Shown one piece after another: positions 7,786 to 17,078 of a DNA stretch of 64,000 bases; the first letter of the stretch is position 1; the number at the start of each line of letters is the position of its first letter. Under the pieces are notes generated by a model. That model saw nothing but the letters and a program-made list of their open reading frames with translations, was not told where the DNA came from and did no database searches. A program made the position numbers and the translations under genes. The DNA comes from CABZJG01 sp902512685 (lineage in GTDB: Bacteria > Pseudomonadota > Alphaproteobacteria > Rhodobacterales > Rhodobacteraceae), in NCBI GenBank assembly GCA_051201605.1, contig CP179201.1, positions 744,001 through 808,000 on the forward strand, written 5' to 3'.

Positions 7786-8490
7786 ATGAAACACTTTACG
7801 AAAACTGACTGTTTGGATGACTTACGTCGCCGAATTCTTTCAACTGAACTCAAACCAGGCCACGATCTCGATGAGGCAGGCCTGTCAGGCTATTACAACA
7901 TGTCGCGCACGCCACTGCGAGAGGTGCTGCAGCGCCTTCAGGGCGAAGGCTATGTTGTGATGAGTGAGAACCGTGGCGCCAAGGTGGCGTCGATGGACAT
8001 TGACGTCCTGCGTACCTTTTTCCAGACGGCACCGATGGTTTACGCCAATATTGCGCGTTTGGCCTGCGAGCACCGAACAAGTGCGCAATTGGATGCACTA
8101 AAACAAGCTCAGATAGGTTTCGCTAAGGCGGTAAAGTCATCTGATACGGCAGAGGCCGCCCTCGCCAATCACACGTTCCACGCCATTATCGGTGATATGG
8201 CCTCAAACACCTATTTATTGGCCTCTCTTGCGCGGTTGCAGATTGATCATACCCGCATGAGCCAAACGTTTTATCGCCCTGCCGCACCCGCAGAAACCAT
8301 GCTGGTGCTCAAAGCTATCGAACAGCACGACGCGATGATTGCGGCCATAGAGGCTGGCGAAGGCGCTCTGGCGATCGACCTCACACTCCAACATTGGGAT
8401 CTGAGCCGTGACCGGATGGAACGTTACGTGCGCCCTGATCCGCTGCCAGTTGATGTCATTTCTCTCAAGGATCACCGCAATGCAATTTGA
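7786..8490 (+). CDS. GntR-family regulator, FCD (FadR-like) subgroup
   Basis: The 234-residue protein has an N-terminal winged helix (residues about 5-70, with 'MSRTPLREVLQRLQGEGYV', the classic GntR recognition segment) and an all-helical FCD ligand domain after it. A TTG 36 bases upstream would extend the frame through the palindromic operator, so the ATG at 7786 is preferred. It overlaps the DapA-family gene by 11 bases and heads a seven-gene operon. Known relatives sense a small organic acid or amine and repress catabolic operons. The ligand here is probably an intermediate of the pathway encoded downstream. Confidence 0.88.
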   Translation: MKHFTKTDCLDDLRRRILSTELKPGHDLDEAGLSGYYNMSRTPLREVLQRLQGEGYVVMSENRGAKVASMDIDVLRTFFQTAPMVYANIARLACEHRTSAQLDALKQAQIGFAKAVKSSDTAEAALANHTFHAIIGDMASNTYLLASLARLQIDHTRMSQTFYRPAAPAETMLVLKAIEQHDAMIAAIEAGEGALAIDLTLQHWDLSRDRMERYVRPDPLPVDVISLKDHRNAI

Positions 8491-9388
8491 AGGCATTTAC
8501 ACCCCTCTCGTGACGCCATATCACGATGATTTCTCTTTGAATGAAGCCGCCCTAGTGGAAACGGTCGAGCATTTGATCGCAGCAGGCGTGCACGGAATTG
8601 TCGTGGCGGGTTCCACAGGCGAATACTACGCACAGACCCCTGAGGAGCGGCTAGAGATGATGACGCGCTGCGCGGGTTTGATTAACGGACGCGTGCCGAT
8701 GGTCATGGGAACGGGCGCAATCCGGACCGAAGACAGCATCATGTACGCCAAGGCCGCAAAGGCGGCGGGCGCGGATGCTTTGTTGGTTGCGACACCGCCC
8801 TACGCCTATCCGACGGGGCGTGAAATCGCGCTGCATGCGCTGGCCGTGGATCGCGCTGCGAACCTGCCTGTGATGCTGTACAACTACCCAGGCCGGATGT
8901 CGGTCGACATGGACGAGGAGTGTCTGGACCGTTTGGGCCGCTCGCCCAACTTCTGTGGAATCAAGGAAAGTTCTGGCGACATCAACCGATTGCACATGCT
9001 GGCGCGCGACTACCCGCATATCGCCTTGTCCTGCGGCATGGATGATCAAGCGTTGGAATTCTTCGCGTGGGGCGCGCGGTCTTGGGTCTGCGCAGGTTCA
9101 AACTTTGCTCCCGAAGCGCATATTGGGCTTTACGAGGCCTGCGTACTCGAAGGTGATTTCAAAAAAGGGCGCGCGATCATGTCCGCCATGCTGCCTTTAA
9201 TGCGCGTCCTCGAACAGGGTGGGAAATTTGTGCAGTGCATCAAATACGGGCTGACATTACGCGGCATTGATGCGGGTCCGCCGCGCAAACCGCTGCAACC
9301 CCTCAATAAAGACGACAAACGCGAATTGGCAGAGGTGATCCGTACCATGAACACAGCGATTTTCAGCATCAAGGGGGCGAATACATGA
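8480..9388 (+). CDS. DapA/DHDPS-family lyase or deaminase
   Basis: A 302-residue TIM-barrel of the class I aldolase superfamily. Visible marks are 'AGSTGEYYAQTPEER' (carboxylate-binding loop), Tyr in 'LYNYPGRMS' and the Schiff-base Lys in 'GIKESSGDI'. The ATG at 8480 gives the normal family length; longer readings run into the regulator. The family covers dihydrodipicolinate synthase, N-acetylneuraminate lyase, keto-deoxy-sugar-acid dehydratases and pyrroline-hydroxy-carboxylate deaminase. Next to an aldehyde dehydrogenase and an amine oxidase in a catabolic operon, lysine biosynthesis is unlikely; a dehydratase/deaminase or retro-aldol step is more plausible. It overlaps the next gene by 4 bases (ATGA). 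Confidence 0.85.
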   Translation: MQFEGIYTPLVTPYHDDFSLNEAALVETVEHLIAAGVHGIVVAGSTGEYYAQTPEERLEMMTRCAGLINGRVPMVMGTGAIRTEDSIMYAKAAKAAGADALLVATPPYAYPTGREIALHALAVDRAANLPVMLYNYPGRMSVDMDEECLDRLGRSPNFCGIKESSGDINRLHMLARDYPHIALSCGMDDQALEFFAWGARSWVCAGSNFAPEAHIGLYEACVLEGDFKKGRAIMSAMLPLMRVLEQGGKFVQCIKYGLTLRGIDAGPPRKPLQPLNKDDKRELAEVIRTMNTAIFSIKGANT

Positions 9389-10857
9389 CCAACCTGCTGA
9401 CACACGCCGAATATTCCGCCATCGCGGAGGCATTAGACCCGCCACGCAGTCCGTTCATCGACGGCAAATACCAACGTGGTAACGGACCAATGATGGCAAC
9501 GACCAATCCTGCGTCAGGTGCCGAGATCGCGCAGATTTCTACTGCAGATACAACTGATGTGGACCTGGCGGTCACCAAAGCGCGGGAGGCGTTTGACCAA
9601 GGTCGTTGGTCCAAAATGGACCCCGATGCGCGCAAGGATGTACTGATCCGACTGTGCAAGTTGATCACACGTAACCGCCGCGAACTGGCGGTGATGGAGA
9701 GCGTGGAGACCGGTAAACCAATTCTTGACTGCGAAACCATTGATCTGCCCGAGACGATCCAATGCATCAAGTGGCACGCGGAAGCTGCCGATAAGATCTA
9801 TGACAAAACAGCCCCCACTGGGGACGGCGCAATGGGAATGATCGTGCGCGAACCCGTGGGTGTAGTCGCGGCCATTCTGCCGTGGAACTTTCCGCTGATG
9901 ATGCTGGCATGGAAAATTGGTCCGGCACTGGCAGTTGGCTGTTCTGTCATCGTGAAACCCGCCGAACAGACTAGCCTGACCGCACTGCGCGTTGCAGAAT
10001 TAGCGCACGAGGCGGGTATCCCGCGCGGCGTTCTTCAAGTTCTTCCCGGTGACGGGCCATCGGTCGGGGAACCGCTAGGCCGGCACATGGACGTCGATAT
10101 GGTCAGTTTCACGGGGTCAACTGAAACCGGCCGCCGTTTCTTGCACTATGCGGCCGATAGCAACCTCAAGAAGGTAGTTCTGGAATGCGGCGGCAAAAAC
10201 CCCGCTGTGGTGTTCGACGATGCGCAGAACCTAGATCACGTGGCTGAACATGTGGTCAATGGGGCGTTCTGGAATGCGGGGCAGAACTGCTCTGCGACGT
10301 CTAGGTTGATTGTACACACCAGCGTGAAAGACGCGTTACTTGAAAAAATCAATGCGCGGCTGCGCGATTGGAGAGTCGGCGATCCGCTTGACCCCACCAC
10401 CCACATCGGAGCATTGATTGATGCGGAGCATTGTGCCAAAGTGCGCAGCTTTCTGGACGACATCGGCGATGGACCTTTCGTGTCCCCGATGATTTTCGAG
10501 GTCAAAGCCGACGACCCGCGCGCGCGCGACGAAATCTTTGGCCCTGTGCTTTGTGTGATGACCGCGGCCAGTAATGATGAAGCGGTGCAGGTCGCCAATG
10601 ACACGGATTATGGCCTTGCAGCGTCGGTGTTTTCGCGCGGTGGTCGCAGTGCGATCCGTGCGGCCCGCGACATCAAGGCTGGCACGGTGACGGTGAATTG
10701 CTACGGCGAAGGTAACATGGCCACACCGTTCGGCGGCTACAAGCAGTCTGGCTTTGGCGGGCGCGACAACGGGTTGCATGCCCATGACCAGTACACAGAA
10801 GTCAAGACAATCTGGATTGACCTGACCGATCCCGCCGACGGGGACAACGTGGCATGA
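9385..10857 (+). CDS. NAD(P)-dependent aldehyde dehydrogenase (PuuC/betaine-aldehyde type)
   Basis: 490 residues, full length for the ALDH superfamily. The Rossmann segment is near 'PWNFPLMMLAWKIGPALAVG'. 'VSFTGSTETG' carries the glycine motif, 'LECGGKNPAVVF' the catalytic Glu, and 'NAGQNCSATSR' the catalytic Cys. The closest resemblance is to gamma-glutamyl-aminobutyraldehyde (PuuC) and betaine-aldehyde dehydrogenases. It starts four bases inside the DapA-family gene and ends four bases into the MttB-family gene, so translation is coupled. Expected role: oxidise an aldehyde released from an amine by the FAD oxidase at the end of the operon. Confidence 0.9.
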   Translation: MTNLLTHAEYSAIAEALDPPRSPFIDGKYQRGNGPMMATTNPASGAEIAQISTADTTDVDLAVTKAREAFDQGRWSKMDPDARKDVLIRLCKLITRNRRELAVMESVETGKPILDCETIDLPETIQCIKWHAEAADKIYDKTAPTGDGAMGMIVREPVGVVAAILPWNFPLMMLAWKIGPALAVGCSVIVKPAEQTSLTALRVAELAHEAGIPRGVLQVLPGDGPSVGEPLGRHMDVDMVSFTGSTETGRRFLHYAADSNLKKVVLECGGKNPAVVFDDAQNLDHVAEHVVNGAFWNAGQNCSATSRLIVHTSVKDALLEKINARLRDWRVGDPLDPTTHIGALIDAEHCAKVRSFLDDIGDGPFVSPMIFEVKADDPRARDEIFGPVLCVMTAASNDEAVQVANDTDYGLAASVFSRGGRSAIRAARDIKAGTVTVNCYGEGNMATPFGGYKQSGFGGRDNGLHAHDQYTEVKTIWIDLTDPADGDNVA

Positions 10858-12404
10858 GTGTTGATGCAGTAGGGACTGTTCGCCGTGGGCGCGGCGCGCG
10901 CAAAGTTGCGCGTCAAACCCGCGACATCAAAATGCTGCCTCCGCTCAAGCGTAAGCTGCCGCTAACGGAGCCAATGACCCCCGACCAGATAGAAAAGATC
11001 GACGCCGCGTCCATGGACATCCTCGAAAACGTCGGCGTGCAATTTCGGGATGACATCGCCCTGACCGACTGGAAAGCTGCGGGTGCCAAGGTTGAAGGCG
11101 AGATGGTCTACCTTGACCGTCACCTTGTGCGCGAATTGATCGCGACGATCCCCGAGACCTTCACGTATCACGCCCGCAACCCGGCCAATTCGCTGCCCTT
11201 CGGTAGCGATCATGGCATGTTCATCCCGATGACAGGCGCACCGTTTTTGCGCGATCTTGACGACGTGCGGCGCAACCCGACGCTGGATGACTTGGCGAAT
11301 TTTCACAAGCTCAGCCACATGCTGCCCGCGCTTCATTCCTCAGCGCATCACATCGTCGAACCCTACGATCATCCGATCAGCCAACGACATTTACGCATTA
11401 CCTATTCGTCGATGAAACACTCCGACAAGACGTTCATGGGTATGACCACCAGCCCCAAGAACGCCGAAGATGTGATGGATATGTGTGCGATCCTGTTTGG
11501 CGATGACTACATCGACACGCACCCTGTCGTCACGGGCAATTGCAACGGCAATTCGCCCCTGGTATGGGATGAAACCATGCTAGGCGCGCTGCGGGCATTC
11601 TGCGAACGCAACCAGCCGATCCTGTGTTCGCCCTTTGTGTTGGGCGGTGCAAACACCCCTGCGAGCGTACCCGCAACCGTGGCGCAATTGAACGCCGAAG
11701 CCCTCAGCGCCTTGGCCTACACCCAAGTCGTGCGCAAGGGGGCGCCTGCGATTTACGGCCATTACTTGTCAACCGTAAGCATGAAATCCGGCGCGCCAAT
11801 GGCTGGCACGCCAGAGATCAGCCTGATGAACTTTATGATTGGCCAGATGGCGCGGTTCTACGGTGTGCCGTGGCGGACCTCTAACACGCTTGGCGGGGCC
11901 AAGACGTTTGACGCGCAAGCCGGCTATGAAAGTGCGATGACCATGAACGCGGTCCTGATGGCAGGCGCAAATTACATGTGGCACAGCGCTGGCTGGAACG
12001 AGGCTGGCATGCATTGCTCGACCGCCAAATTCATCGTCGATGCCGAGATGTGCGAAATGGGCTACCGCATGGCGCAAGGCGTGAACTGGGACGACTTCGA
12101 TGCCGCTCTGTCTGCCGTGCCCGATATCGGCCCCGGTGGTCACTACCTGGGCCACCCACATACGCTGGAGCATTTCCAAGAGGCGTTTTTCATGCCCGAA
12201 ATGTTCGACAATAATTCAATCGAGCAATGGCAGGCCGAAGGCGGGGTTGAGATCAACGAGCGCGCGTTGAACAAGGCCCGTGCCATGTTGAACGAGTATG
12301 AGGAACCCAAGCTGGACGACAGCGTGAACGAGGCGCTGTTGGATTACATTGTGCGGCGCGAGCGTGAAATTCCTGCCGCCGACGCCCTTAACCAGGAGCA
12401 CTGA
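10854..12404 (+). CDS. MttB-superfamily (trimethylamine methyltransferase family) protein
   Basis: A 516-residue member of the trimethylamine:corrinoid methyltransferase family, apparently the non-pyrrolysine type, since the frame reads through without an in-frame amber. The basic N-terminus ('RRGRGARKVARQTRDIKM') leads into a TIM-barrel with 'NTLGGAKTFDAQAGYESAMT' and 'GGHYLGHPHTLEHF', both conserved in the family. Relatives demethylate glycine betaine, proline betaine, carnitine or similar quaternary amines, passing the methyl group to a corrinoid protein. No MtbC-type corrinoid protein or reactivase is present in the window, so the acceptor must be encoded elsewhere or the reaction differs. 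Operon overlap is 4 bases upstream. Confidence 0.85.
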   Translation: MSVDAVGTVRRGRGARKVARQTRDIKMLPPLKRKLPLTEPMTPDQIEKIDAASMDILENVGVQFRDDIALTDWKAAGAKVEGEMVYLDRHLVRELIATIPETFTYHARNPANSLPFGSDHGMFIPMTGAPFLRDLDDVRRNPTLDDLANFHKLSHMLPALHSSAHHIVEPYDHPISQRHLRITYSSMKHSDKTFMGMTTSPKNAEDVMDMCAILFGDDYIDTHPVVTGNCNGNSPLVWDETMLGALRAFCERNQPILCSPFVLGGANTPASVPATVAQLNAEALSALAYTQVVRKGAPAIYGHYLSTVSMKSGAPMAGTPEISLMNFMIGQMARFYGVPWRTSNTLGGAKTFDAQAGYESAMTMNAVLMAGANYMWHSAGWNEAGMHCSTAKFIVDAEMCEMGYRMAQGVNWDDFDAALSAVPDIGPGGHYLGHPHTLEHFQEAFFMPEMFDNNSIEQWQAEGGVEINERALNKARAMLNEYEEPKLDDSVNEALLDYIVRREREIPAADALNQEH

Positions 12405-12405
12405 C

Positions 12406-13143
12406 ATGAGGTTTGAAGGCAAGACCGTTCTGGTCACGGGCGCTGCGGGTGGTATTGGGCGAACGCTCATAGCCACTTTTGCGGCGGAAGGCGCACGGGT
12501 GGCTGTAACAGACCTTAATACCGCAATTCTGACGACCACCGCCGATGCCCGTTTTGACGGTGACCTCACCGACCGCGCCTTTTGCGATGCGTTGCCCAAA
12601 CAGGTCCATGATAGGTTCGGACGCCTCGACATCCTCGTCAACAACGCAGGCATGATCGCCCGTGGCCCGCTGACAGAAGCCACTGACACAGATATTGCCA
12701 CGTCTTTGGCCGTGAACGTCGAAGCCCCCCTGCGGCTGTGCCGCGCGGCAATCCCTATCATGGCGGCTAAGGGTGGCGGGGCCATTGTTAATACAGCATC
12801 GTGCTGGGGTTTGCGCCCGGGTCCCAACCACCCAATCTATGTGATGACAAAGGCGGCTGTTGCCTCGCTCACCCAATGCCTTGGACGCGACCATGCGCAC
12901 CAGAACATCCGCGTGAATGCCGTTTGCCCCAACGAGGTCGACACCCCAATGCTTCGGTCAGGATTTCAGGCACGCGGACTCGATCCCGAAAAAGCCATCG
13001 ACGACCTCAATGCATCGGTACCGCTCGGCCGGATCGCAGACCCGCAAGACATCACCGATGTGATTACGTTCCTCGCCTCGGATGCCGCGCGATATATGTG
13101 CGGCAGCTTGGTTGAGGTGAACGGCGGAAAGCCGGTAGTATGA
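12406..13143 (+). CDS. SDR-family oxidoreductase (1)
   Basis: 245 residues. Cofactor motif 'TGAAGGIGRT' near residue 12, 'NNAG' at about 80, catalytic Ser in 'NTASCWG', and Tyr/Lys as 'YVMTK'. The ATG at 12406 follows AGGAGCACTGAC, a good ribosome site, one base after the methyltransferase stop. An upstream in-frame start would overlap that gene by 60 bases and is rejected. It is a cytosolic NAD(P)-dependent alcohol/ketone enzyme. The paralogue next door suggests two successive or alternative redox steps in the pathway. Confidence 0.88.
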   Translation: MRFEGKTVLVTGAAGGIGRTLIATFAAEGARVAVTDLNTAILTTTADARFDGDLTDRAFCDALPKQVHDRFGRLDILVNNAGMIARGPLTEATDTDIATSLAVNVEAPLRLCRAAIPIMAAKGGGAIVNTASCWGLRPGPNHPIYVMTKAAVASLTQCLGRDHAHQNIRVNAVCPNEVDTPMLRSGFQARGLDPEKAIDDLNASVPLGRIADPQDITDVITFLASDAARYMCGSLVEVNGGKPVV

Positions 13144-13871
13144 TGGATTTTCAGGGCAAAATTGCGTTGGTGACAGGTGCGTCCAGTGGGATGGGGGCGG
13201 AAACCGCGCGTCTTCTGTCCGACGGTGGTGCGCGTGTTTTTGGGGCCCAACGCGGCCTGTCAGATTTTGAAGATATAGCTGTCGATTTTGCCGACCCTTC
13301 TTCGCCTGTGAAGGCCATTGACCACATCGCAAAAGCCACAGGTCAGCTGGATATTCTAGTCAACAATGCTGGCGTGATGCGAGAAGGCACAGTGGAAGAA
13401 ACTTCGCTGGATGACTGGCACCTTCAGATGCAGATCAACCTGACAGCGCCGTTCCTGTTAATCCGCTATGCCATGCCGCTGTTGCGCGCCGCACGCGGGG
13501 CGATTGTGAATGTGGGTTCGATTGAGGGGCTCGGAAACAACCCGCGTCACCCGGCCTACGGGGCGTCCAAGGCAGGATTACATGGTCTGACCCGCGCAGT
13601 CGCCGTTGATCACGGCCCTGATGGCGTACGGTGCAACGCGGTTGCACCGGGATGGATCGATACGCCACTCAATGAGGATTTCATCGCCTCATTGGCCGAG
13701 CCTGCCGCCTTTCGCGCCAAGATCGGGGGTATTCACCCTCTGGGCCGCACCGGTGCCCCACAGGAGGTTGCCGAGCTGATCTGCTGGTTGGCCTCGGATG
13801 CAGCGAGCTTTGTAACAGGGCAGGTCTGGACGATCGACGGTGGCCGCATGAGCAAACTGAGCCTGCCATGA
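13140..13871 (+). CDS. SDR-family oxidoreductase (2)
   Basis: 243 residues. 'TGASSGMGAETAR' is the nucleotide-binding turn, 'NNAGVMREG' follows, and catalytic residues are Ser in 'NVGSIEGL' and 'YGASK'. The C-terminus 'GQVWTIDGG' is typical of classical SDRs. The start overlaps the previous stop by 4 bases (either of two adjacent ATGs could serve), and its own end overlaps the FAD oxidase by 4 bases. It shares overall plan with the preceding SDR but is clearly diverged, so it is an old paralogue or an independent recruit. Confidence 0.88.
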   Translation: MMDFQGKIALVTGASSGMGAETARLLSDGGARVFGAQRGLSDFEDIAVDFADPSSPVKAIDHIAKATGQLDILVNNAGVMREGTVEETSLDDWHLQMQINLTAPFLLIRYAMPLLRAARGAIVNVGSIEGLGNNPRHPAYGASKAGLHGLTRAVAVDHGPDGVRCNAVAPGWIDTPLNEDFIASLAEPAAFRAKIGGIHPLGRTGAPQEVAELICWLASDAASFVTGQVWTIDGGRMSKLSLP

Positions 13872-15199
13872 AAGTGACACGCCTGCCGCACGACCCCGGT
13901 CCCGCGGGTTGGAACCGCCTGCTACCAGAGCCGAAACCAGCCACGCCACTGAACAACAAGATCACTGCCGACTGGCTGGTGATCGGTGCAGGCTTTGCAG
14001 GCTTGGCAGCCGCCCATCGCCTGGTCAAACAGGCTAAAGGTAACAAGATTGTCGTACTGGATGCCGTGCGGGTGGGCGATGGCCCAGCGGGGCGCAACTC
14101 GGGGTTCATGATTGATCTACCGCATGACCTGACCTCTGCGGATTACGGTGGCGCGTTAGACGCCGACGTGGCGCAGACACAGGACAACCGGCTTGGCATC
14201 GCCCATGCCCGCGAAATGGCCGCAGAATATGGCCTGTCTGCCGAAGCCTTCGTGATGTCAGGCAAGATCAACGGGGCGGCAACAGCCAAGGGTGATACGC
14301 ATAATGCGAGTTTCGCCAAACATCTGGCTGCGATGGGTGAACCGCATGAGGCCTATGATGCGGCTCAGATGCGCGAGATTACTGGCACCGACTATTACCA
14401 AAGCGGTCTGTTCACGCCGGGCACAGCCATGGTTCAACCTGCGCTGTGGATCCGCGGCATCGCTGAAGGACTTCGCAAAGACGGTGTTTTGATTCATGAA
14501 AACAGCCCCGTAATGGACCTAAAGCGGACAGGTGATTGGATCGCCACGACCCCCAATGGCCAAGTCATAGCGCCGCACGTCATCCTTGCGGTGAACGGTC
14601 ATCTCAACAGCTTTGGATACGCTAAATCGCGTCTGATGCATGTGTTCACCTACGCCTCGATGACGCGGGCATTGTCATCGCAAGAAATTGCCAATCTGGG
14701 TGGTCATGCGATTTGGGGGCTGACTCCGGCAGATCCAGTTGGCACGACTGTGCGCCGCATCTCTGGCATCGGTGGCGATCGGCTGATTATTCGCAATCGC
14801 TTCACATTCGACCCTAACATGGAAGTGAGCGAGGGACGCGTGGCCCAGGTCGGCCAAGATCACGACCGCTCTTTCATGCGCCGTTTTCCAAATCTGGGTG
14901 ATATCGCGATGGAATACCGTTGGGGTGGCCGACTTTGCCTGAGCCGCAATAACGTTCAGGTCATTGGAGAACTGGAACCGAGATTGTTTTCAGCCTGCTG
15001 TCAAAATGGCCTTGGCACGGCGAAAGGCACATTGGCAGGCGGCCTCGCCGCCGATCTCGCGCTAGGCCGATCATCACCCGCGCTGTCACGGGCCTTATCC
15101 GCTGACGCCCCAACGCGTTTGCCTCCAGAGCCGATCTCAAGGCTTGGTGCAAACCTGTACCTACGCTGGCAGGAAGGGCGTGCATCCGGCGAACTTTAG
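13868..15199 (+). CDS. FAD-dependent amine/amino-acid oxidase (PuuB/DadA-like)
   Basis: 443 residues of the DAO family. The FAD dinucleotide motif is at residues 37-60 ('LVIGAGFAGLAAAHRL'), followed by 'GPAGRNSGFM', a hallmark of the gamma-glutamylputrescine-oxidase-like branch. The C-terminal FAD-binding part is at 'SACCQNGLGTAKGTLAGGLA'. It is soluble, with no signal peptide. As last gene of the operon it would oxidatively deaminate or demethylate a secondary amine, giving an aldehyde for the dehydrogenase at 9385. The operon ends here; integrase debris follows within 200 bases. Confidence 0.87.
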   Translation: MKVTRLPHDPGPAGWNRLLPEPKPATPLNNKITADWLVIGAGFAGLAAAHRLVKQAKGNKIVVLDAVRVGDGPAGRNSGFMIDLPHDLTSADYGGALDADVAQTQDNRLGIAHAREMAAEYGLSAEAFVMSGKINGAATAKGDTHNASFAKHLAAMGEPHEAYDAAQMREITGTDYYQSGLFTPGTAMVQPALWIRGIAEGLRKDGVLIHENSPVMDLKRTGDWIATTPNGQVIAPHVILAVNGHLNSFGYAKSRLMHVFTYASMTRALSSQEIANLGGHAIWGLTPADPVGTTVRRISGIGGDRLIIRNRFTFDPNMEVSEGRVAQVGQDHDRSFMRRFPNLGDIAMEYRWGGRLCLSRNNVQVIGELEPRLFSACCQNGLGTAKGTLAGGLAADLALGRSSPALSRALSADAPTRLPPEPISRLGANLYLRWQEGRASGEL

Positions 15200-15371
15200 C
15201 CCGAGGTATTTTGCGAGACAGCGCCCTTGTTCGTTTTTCGCGCGATTCACAACGTTGGCCATGATAGAGAAGCGGCCATTCGTTCGTCAGAAGACATTTT
15301 CCGCTTTGTCCGCAAAGCAGACATCGGGGCAGAATGCAGCGAAAGTCAGCTTCCCACCGTTTCCACCTCGA

Positions 15372-15445
15372 GCAAAGTGGCAGCCAACTACGGCTCAGGC
15401 TATGCCTTGGGGGTCATGAGGGCGCACATGGAAAAGGTGTGGTGA
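15372..15445 (+). pseudogene. Tyrosine integrase C-terminal fragment
   Basis: Codons spell 'SKVAANYGSGYALGVMRAHM' and end 'EKVW', then a stop. This is the same C-terminal motif as the integrase at 3488 and the fragment at 5791. The 170 bases before it are not integrase. With the att-like core at 7387, it may mark the other edge of the inserted catabolic operon. Confidence 0.8.
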
Positions 15446-15452
15446 GCAATGC

Positions 15453-16328
15453 CTAGTTAGTGCTTTCAGCTTCTGACTTGCTACCAAATGTATCTCTATA
15501 CCAAACATAAAAACCGGAAATCGCAATGATGATGGCCCCAACAATAGACCACTCATCTGGAAATTCTCCAAAGAATATAAATCCCCAAATGGTGGCATAA
15601 ATTAAACCTATATAAGCAAATGGAGCCAGTAAGCTGGCCTCACCAATCGCAAGTGCTTTTATAAGCATCAGTTGAGAGAACGTCCCACACAGGCTTAGTA
15701 AAACCATCAACCCAGCAGCAAACAAACTGACTGGTTGCCAAAAGAAGGGAACTATGCAGCTAAAAACCACTGCTCCACATAAGGCGCTATACAGCAGAGA
15801 AGTCCAAGGGCTTTCCCGATTTCCCACGAAACGAGTGGTCAGATTGTATGTCGTGTAACAAACTGCTGCGATGAGAGGTAGAACTGCGTAGATTGTAAAT
15901 ACATCAGTGCCTGGGCGAATAATAATTAAAGCACCGACCATAGACACAATAATACCCAAGATCCGTCTAGGACCAATCTTCTCACCCAAAAACAAAAAGG
16001 CTCCCAAAGTGATTAAGACAGGGTTAATGTCCATAATGGCTGTTGCTTCAGCCAATCCAATCTTGGAAATACTCAAAAAGAATAAACAGGTGGCTGCCAT
16101 TAAAACGACAGAGCGCAATATCTGAAGTTTGGGATAATGCGACTTAGCTACATCTGGAAGTTTTGGCAAAACAATCAAAAATACAAGTAAAGCTTGACCG
16201 GTGTAACGCACCCAAATTGTCTGTATCAGCCCAACTTCGCGTGTAAGCTGTTTGGCAATTGCATCCATCGCCGTGAACAAAAATACGGCTCCTAACATGA
16301 ATAAGATGGACTTAGCGTTGGATGACAA
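15453..16328 (-). CDS. EamA/DMT-family permease
   Basis: A 291-residue inner-membrane protein with about ten hydrophobic segments in two EamA repeats. Typical pieces are 'EATAIMDINPVLITLGAFLF' and 'LGEKIGPRRILGIIVSMVGA'. Such proteins export amino acids, metabolites or drugs; the substrate is not deducible. It converges on the integrase fragment, eight bases away. It lies inside the 365-bp inverted-repeat pair, so it may have travelled with the operon. Its AT-rich codon use differs from the operon's GC-rich use. Confidence 0.85.
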   Translation of the reverse strand: MSSNAKSILFMLGAVFLFTAMDAIAKQLTREVGLIQTIWVRYTGQALLVFLIVLPKLPDVAKSHYPKLQILRSVVLMAATCLFFLSISKIGLAEATAIMDINPVLITLGAFLFLGEKIGPRRILGIIVSMVGALIIIRPGTDVFTIYAVLPLIAAVCYTTYNLTTRFVGNRESPWTSLLYSALCGAVVFSCIVPFFWQPVSLFAAGLMVLLSLCGTFSQLMLIKALAIGEASLLAPFAYIGLIYATIWGFIFFGEFPDEWSIVGAIIIAISGFYVWYRDTFGSKSEAESTN

Positions 16329-16444
16329 AAGATAAACCTAAAGCGATATCCATGAAGCCTTGTACTAAATCCAGGACTTATGCAATCACAATAGCCTCAA
16401 GGCCAAAGCGCCATCTAAAGCTAGACCTATACCGGAGTGCCCCA

Positions 16445-16809
16445 GAGCACCCCAGAGTGGCACGAGGAGACACCTTAGGGGCTAAGCATAAGAGCGGTAT
16501 CAAAAAAGGAAGTGCTTAAAGAGGGCACCACAGAACAGCTCTAAAGACATAGAAAAACTATCCTAAAACTTTAGAAATAAAGACCTGCTTGATAGCCGAC
16601 ATTAAAGATCAAATCTATTTTTGGTTTTGTTTGTGTTTGAAAAAGTCTGATGGGTGTTTGGTCCCCCCAAACCCTTACGTATTATATATTACATATTACC
16701 AATTAAACATTACGAATTACGACTTATACCTTACGCTTTACCCTTTAACCCAAGATAACATCTTAGGGATACCTATAGGGAGGGGTATGAGTGTTGTTGT
16801 ATTGAGAAC
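16445..16809. repeat. 365-bp inverted repeat, copy B, with heptamer array
   Basis: Reverse complement of 4656-5020 with few mismatches. The 11-unit heptamer array is at 16675-16751. The repeat stops exactly where the IS3-family end (TGGACGTGTCACGG) begins at 16810, so this copy was cut by or fused to that IS. Confidence 0.85.
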
Positions 16810-17078
16810 TGGACGTGTCACGGTTTCGTGCCGCTCCGGGTTCTCATTTAGGCTGCTATACGTTCAAAAGCCAAGGGGCTTTTCCAGCCTAATGCGGAAT
16901 GTTTACGGCGTGGATTGTAGAAGCCATTAATATATTCGAAGATAGCAAGTTCTGCCTGGCGACGTGTGTGCCATGTCTGTCGCCAGATGAGTTCTGCCTT
17001 GATTGTCTTGAAGAATGTTTCCATGGCCGCATTGTCGTAACAATTTCCTTTTCCTGACATTGAGACTTTGAAGAACGA
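16810..17078 (-). pseudogene. IS3-family transposase OrfB 3' fragment (second IS type)
   Basis: Codons from about 17078 down to 16848 encode 'GKGNCYDNAAMETFFKTIKA', 'YINGFYNPRRKHSALGWKSP' and a stop. This is the catalytic-Glu region and C-terminus of an IS3-family transposase different from the 1199-bp element. The IS end lies at 16810. The 5' two thirds are missing. Confidence 0.8.

Noticed and set aside
8480..9388. Lysine-biosynthetic DapA
   Set aside because: Operon context is catabolic with a GntR repressor, amine oxidase and aldehyde dehydrogenase; only the family is claimed.
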